A stretch of DNA of 13,895 nt, taken from NCBI GenBank assembly GCA_002345205.1, contig DDVI01000010.1, positions 1-13,895 of the forward strand, written 5' to 3'. Below the pieces are notes generated by a model. It made no database searches. It was given only the letters and a program-made list of their open reading frames with translations, and was not told where the DNA came from. The position numbers were made by a program, and so were the translations under genes. The stretch's first letter is position 1; every line of letters starts with the position of its first letter. Shown here piece by piece: positions 13,864-13,895 of the stretch. Source of the stretch: Bdellovibrionaceae bacterium UBA2316 (GTDB taxonomy: Bacteria > Bdellovibrionota > Bdellovibrionia > Bdellovibrionales > Bdellovibrionaceae).

Positions 13864-13895
13864 TTTTTCCCTAGCTTTTTCCCTAAACGCTTTTT
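13864..13895. repeat. Short T-rich tandem repeat at the right edge
   Basis: TTTTTCCCTA occurs at 13864-13873 and again at 13876-13885, with a third TTTTT run at the window end. The surrounding 13840-13895 is strongly pyrimidine-biased on this strand. No stable hairpin precedes it, so I do not call it a terminator of the tRNA. Confidence 0.4.

Noticed and set aside
1..13895. CRISPR array, insertion sequence, prophage or defence island
   Set aside because: I saw no regular repeat-spacer pattern, transposase, integrase, nuclease or toxin-antitoxin gene on either strand.

Overview
The window looks like the chromosome of a moderately AT-rich Gram-negative bacterium. The gene style (an OxyR/AhpC/AhpF block, an exported lytic transglycosylase, and a putative lipoprotein with a 'FQNC' motif at the end of its signal peptide) suggests the Bdellovibrionota or a related deltaproteobacterial group. 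That placement is an inference from protein style, not a proven classification. No phage, transposon, CRISPR or plasmid gene is visible.

Layout. 1-2597 (-): a large MASE1-CHASE-histidine kinase open at the left edge. Its reading frame seems to slip in the last codons before the edge. 2598-2809: divergent intergenic region with an imperfect palindrome. 2810-4414 (+): a VWA-type exported protein or lipoprotein cut by an in-frame TAA. 4472-4843 (+): the mechanosensitive channel MscL, convergent with oxyR (4857-5816, -). 5817-5968: a regulatory region with a near-ideal OxyR palindrome, a second inverted repeat and a 5'-UTR hairpin. 5969-6535 (+): ahpC. 6536-6722: four consecutive hairpins, one of them a good terminator. 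6723-8297 (+): ahpF. 8317-9399 (-): an exported protein with amidoligase/glutamate-cysteine-ligase-like motifs. 9471-11117 (-): a large unrecognised protein with two membrane segments. 11118-11481: a 364-base divergent regulatory region with several inverted repeats. 11482-12456 (+): an exported SLT-type lytic transglycosylase. 12500-12784 (+): a small cysteine-rich CWC/DUF5522 protein whose stop codon abuts that of a LysR regulator (12785-13621, -). 13741-13816 (+): tRNA-Arg(CCU). The right edge is T-rich with a short tandem repeat.

How the genes work together. The core is a peroxide-defence module. OxyR senses H2O2 through a Cys206-Cys215 pair and probably acts at the palindrome between oxyR and ahpC. 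AhpC reduces peroxides and AhpF re-reduces AhpC from NADH. The terminator-like hairpins between ahpC and ahpF suggest that much more AhpC than AhpF is made, or that ahpF has its own promoter. The envelope-related genes (MscL, lytic transglycosylase, the exported amidoligase-like protein and the VWA protein) share a cell compartment but show no operon link with this module.

The points most worth a second look are the nonsense-interrupted VWA gene, the frameshifted end of its divergent neighbour kinase, the ahpC-ahpF hairpin array, the exported amidoligase-like protein next to a large unknown membrane protein, and the inverted-repeat cluster at 11132-11240.
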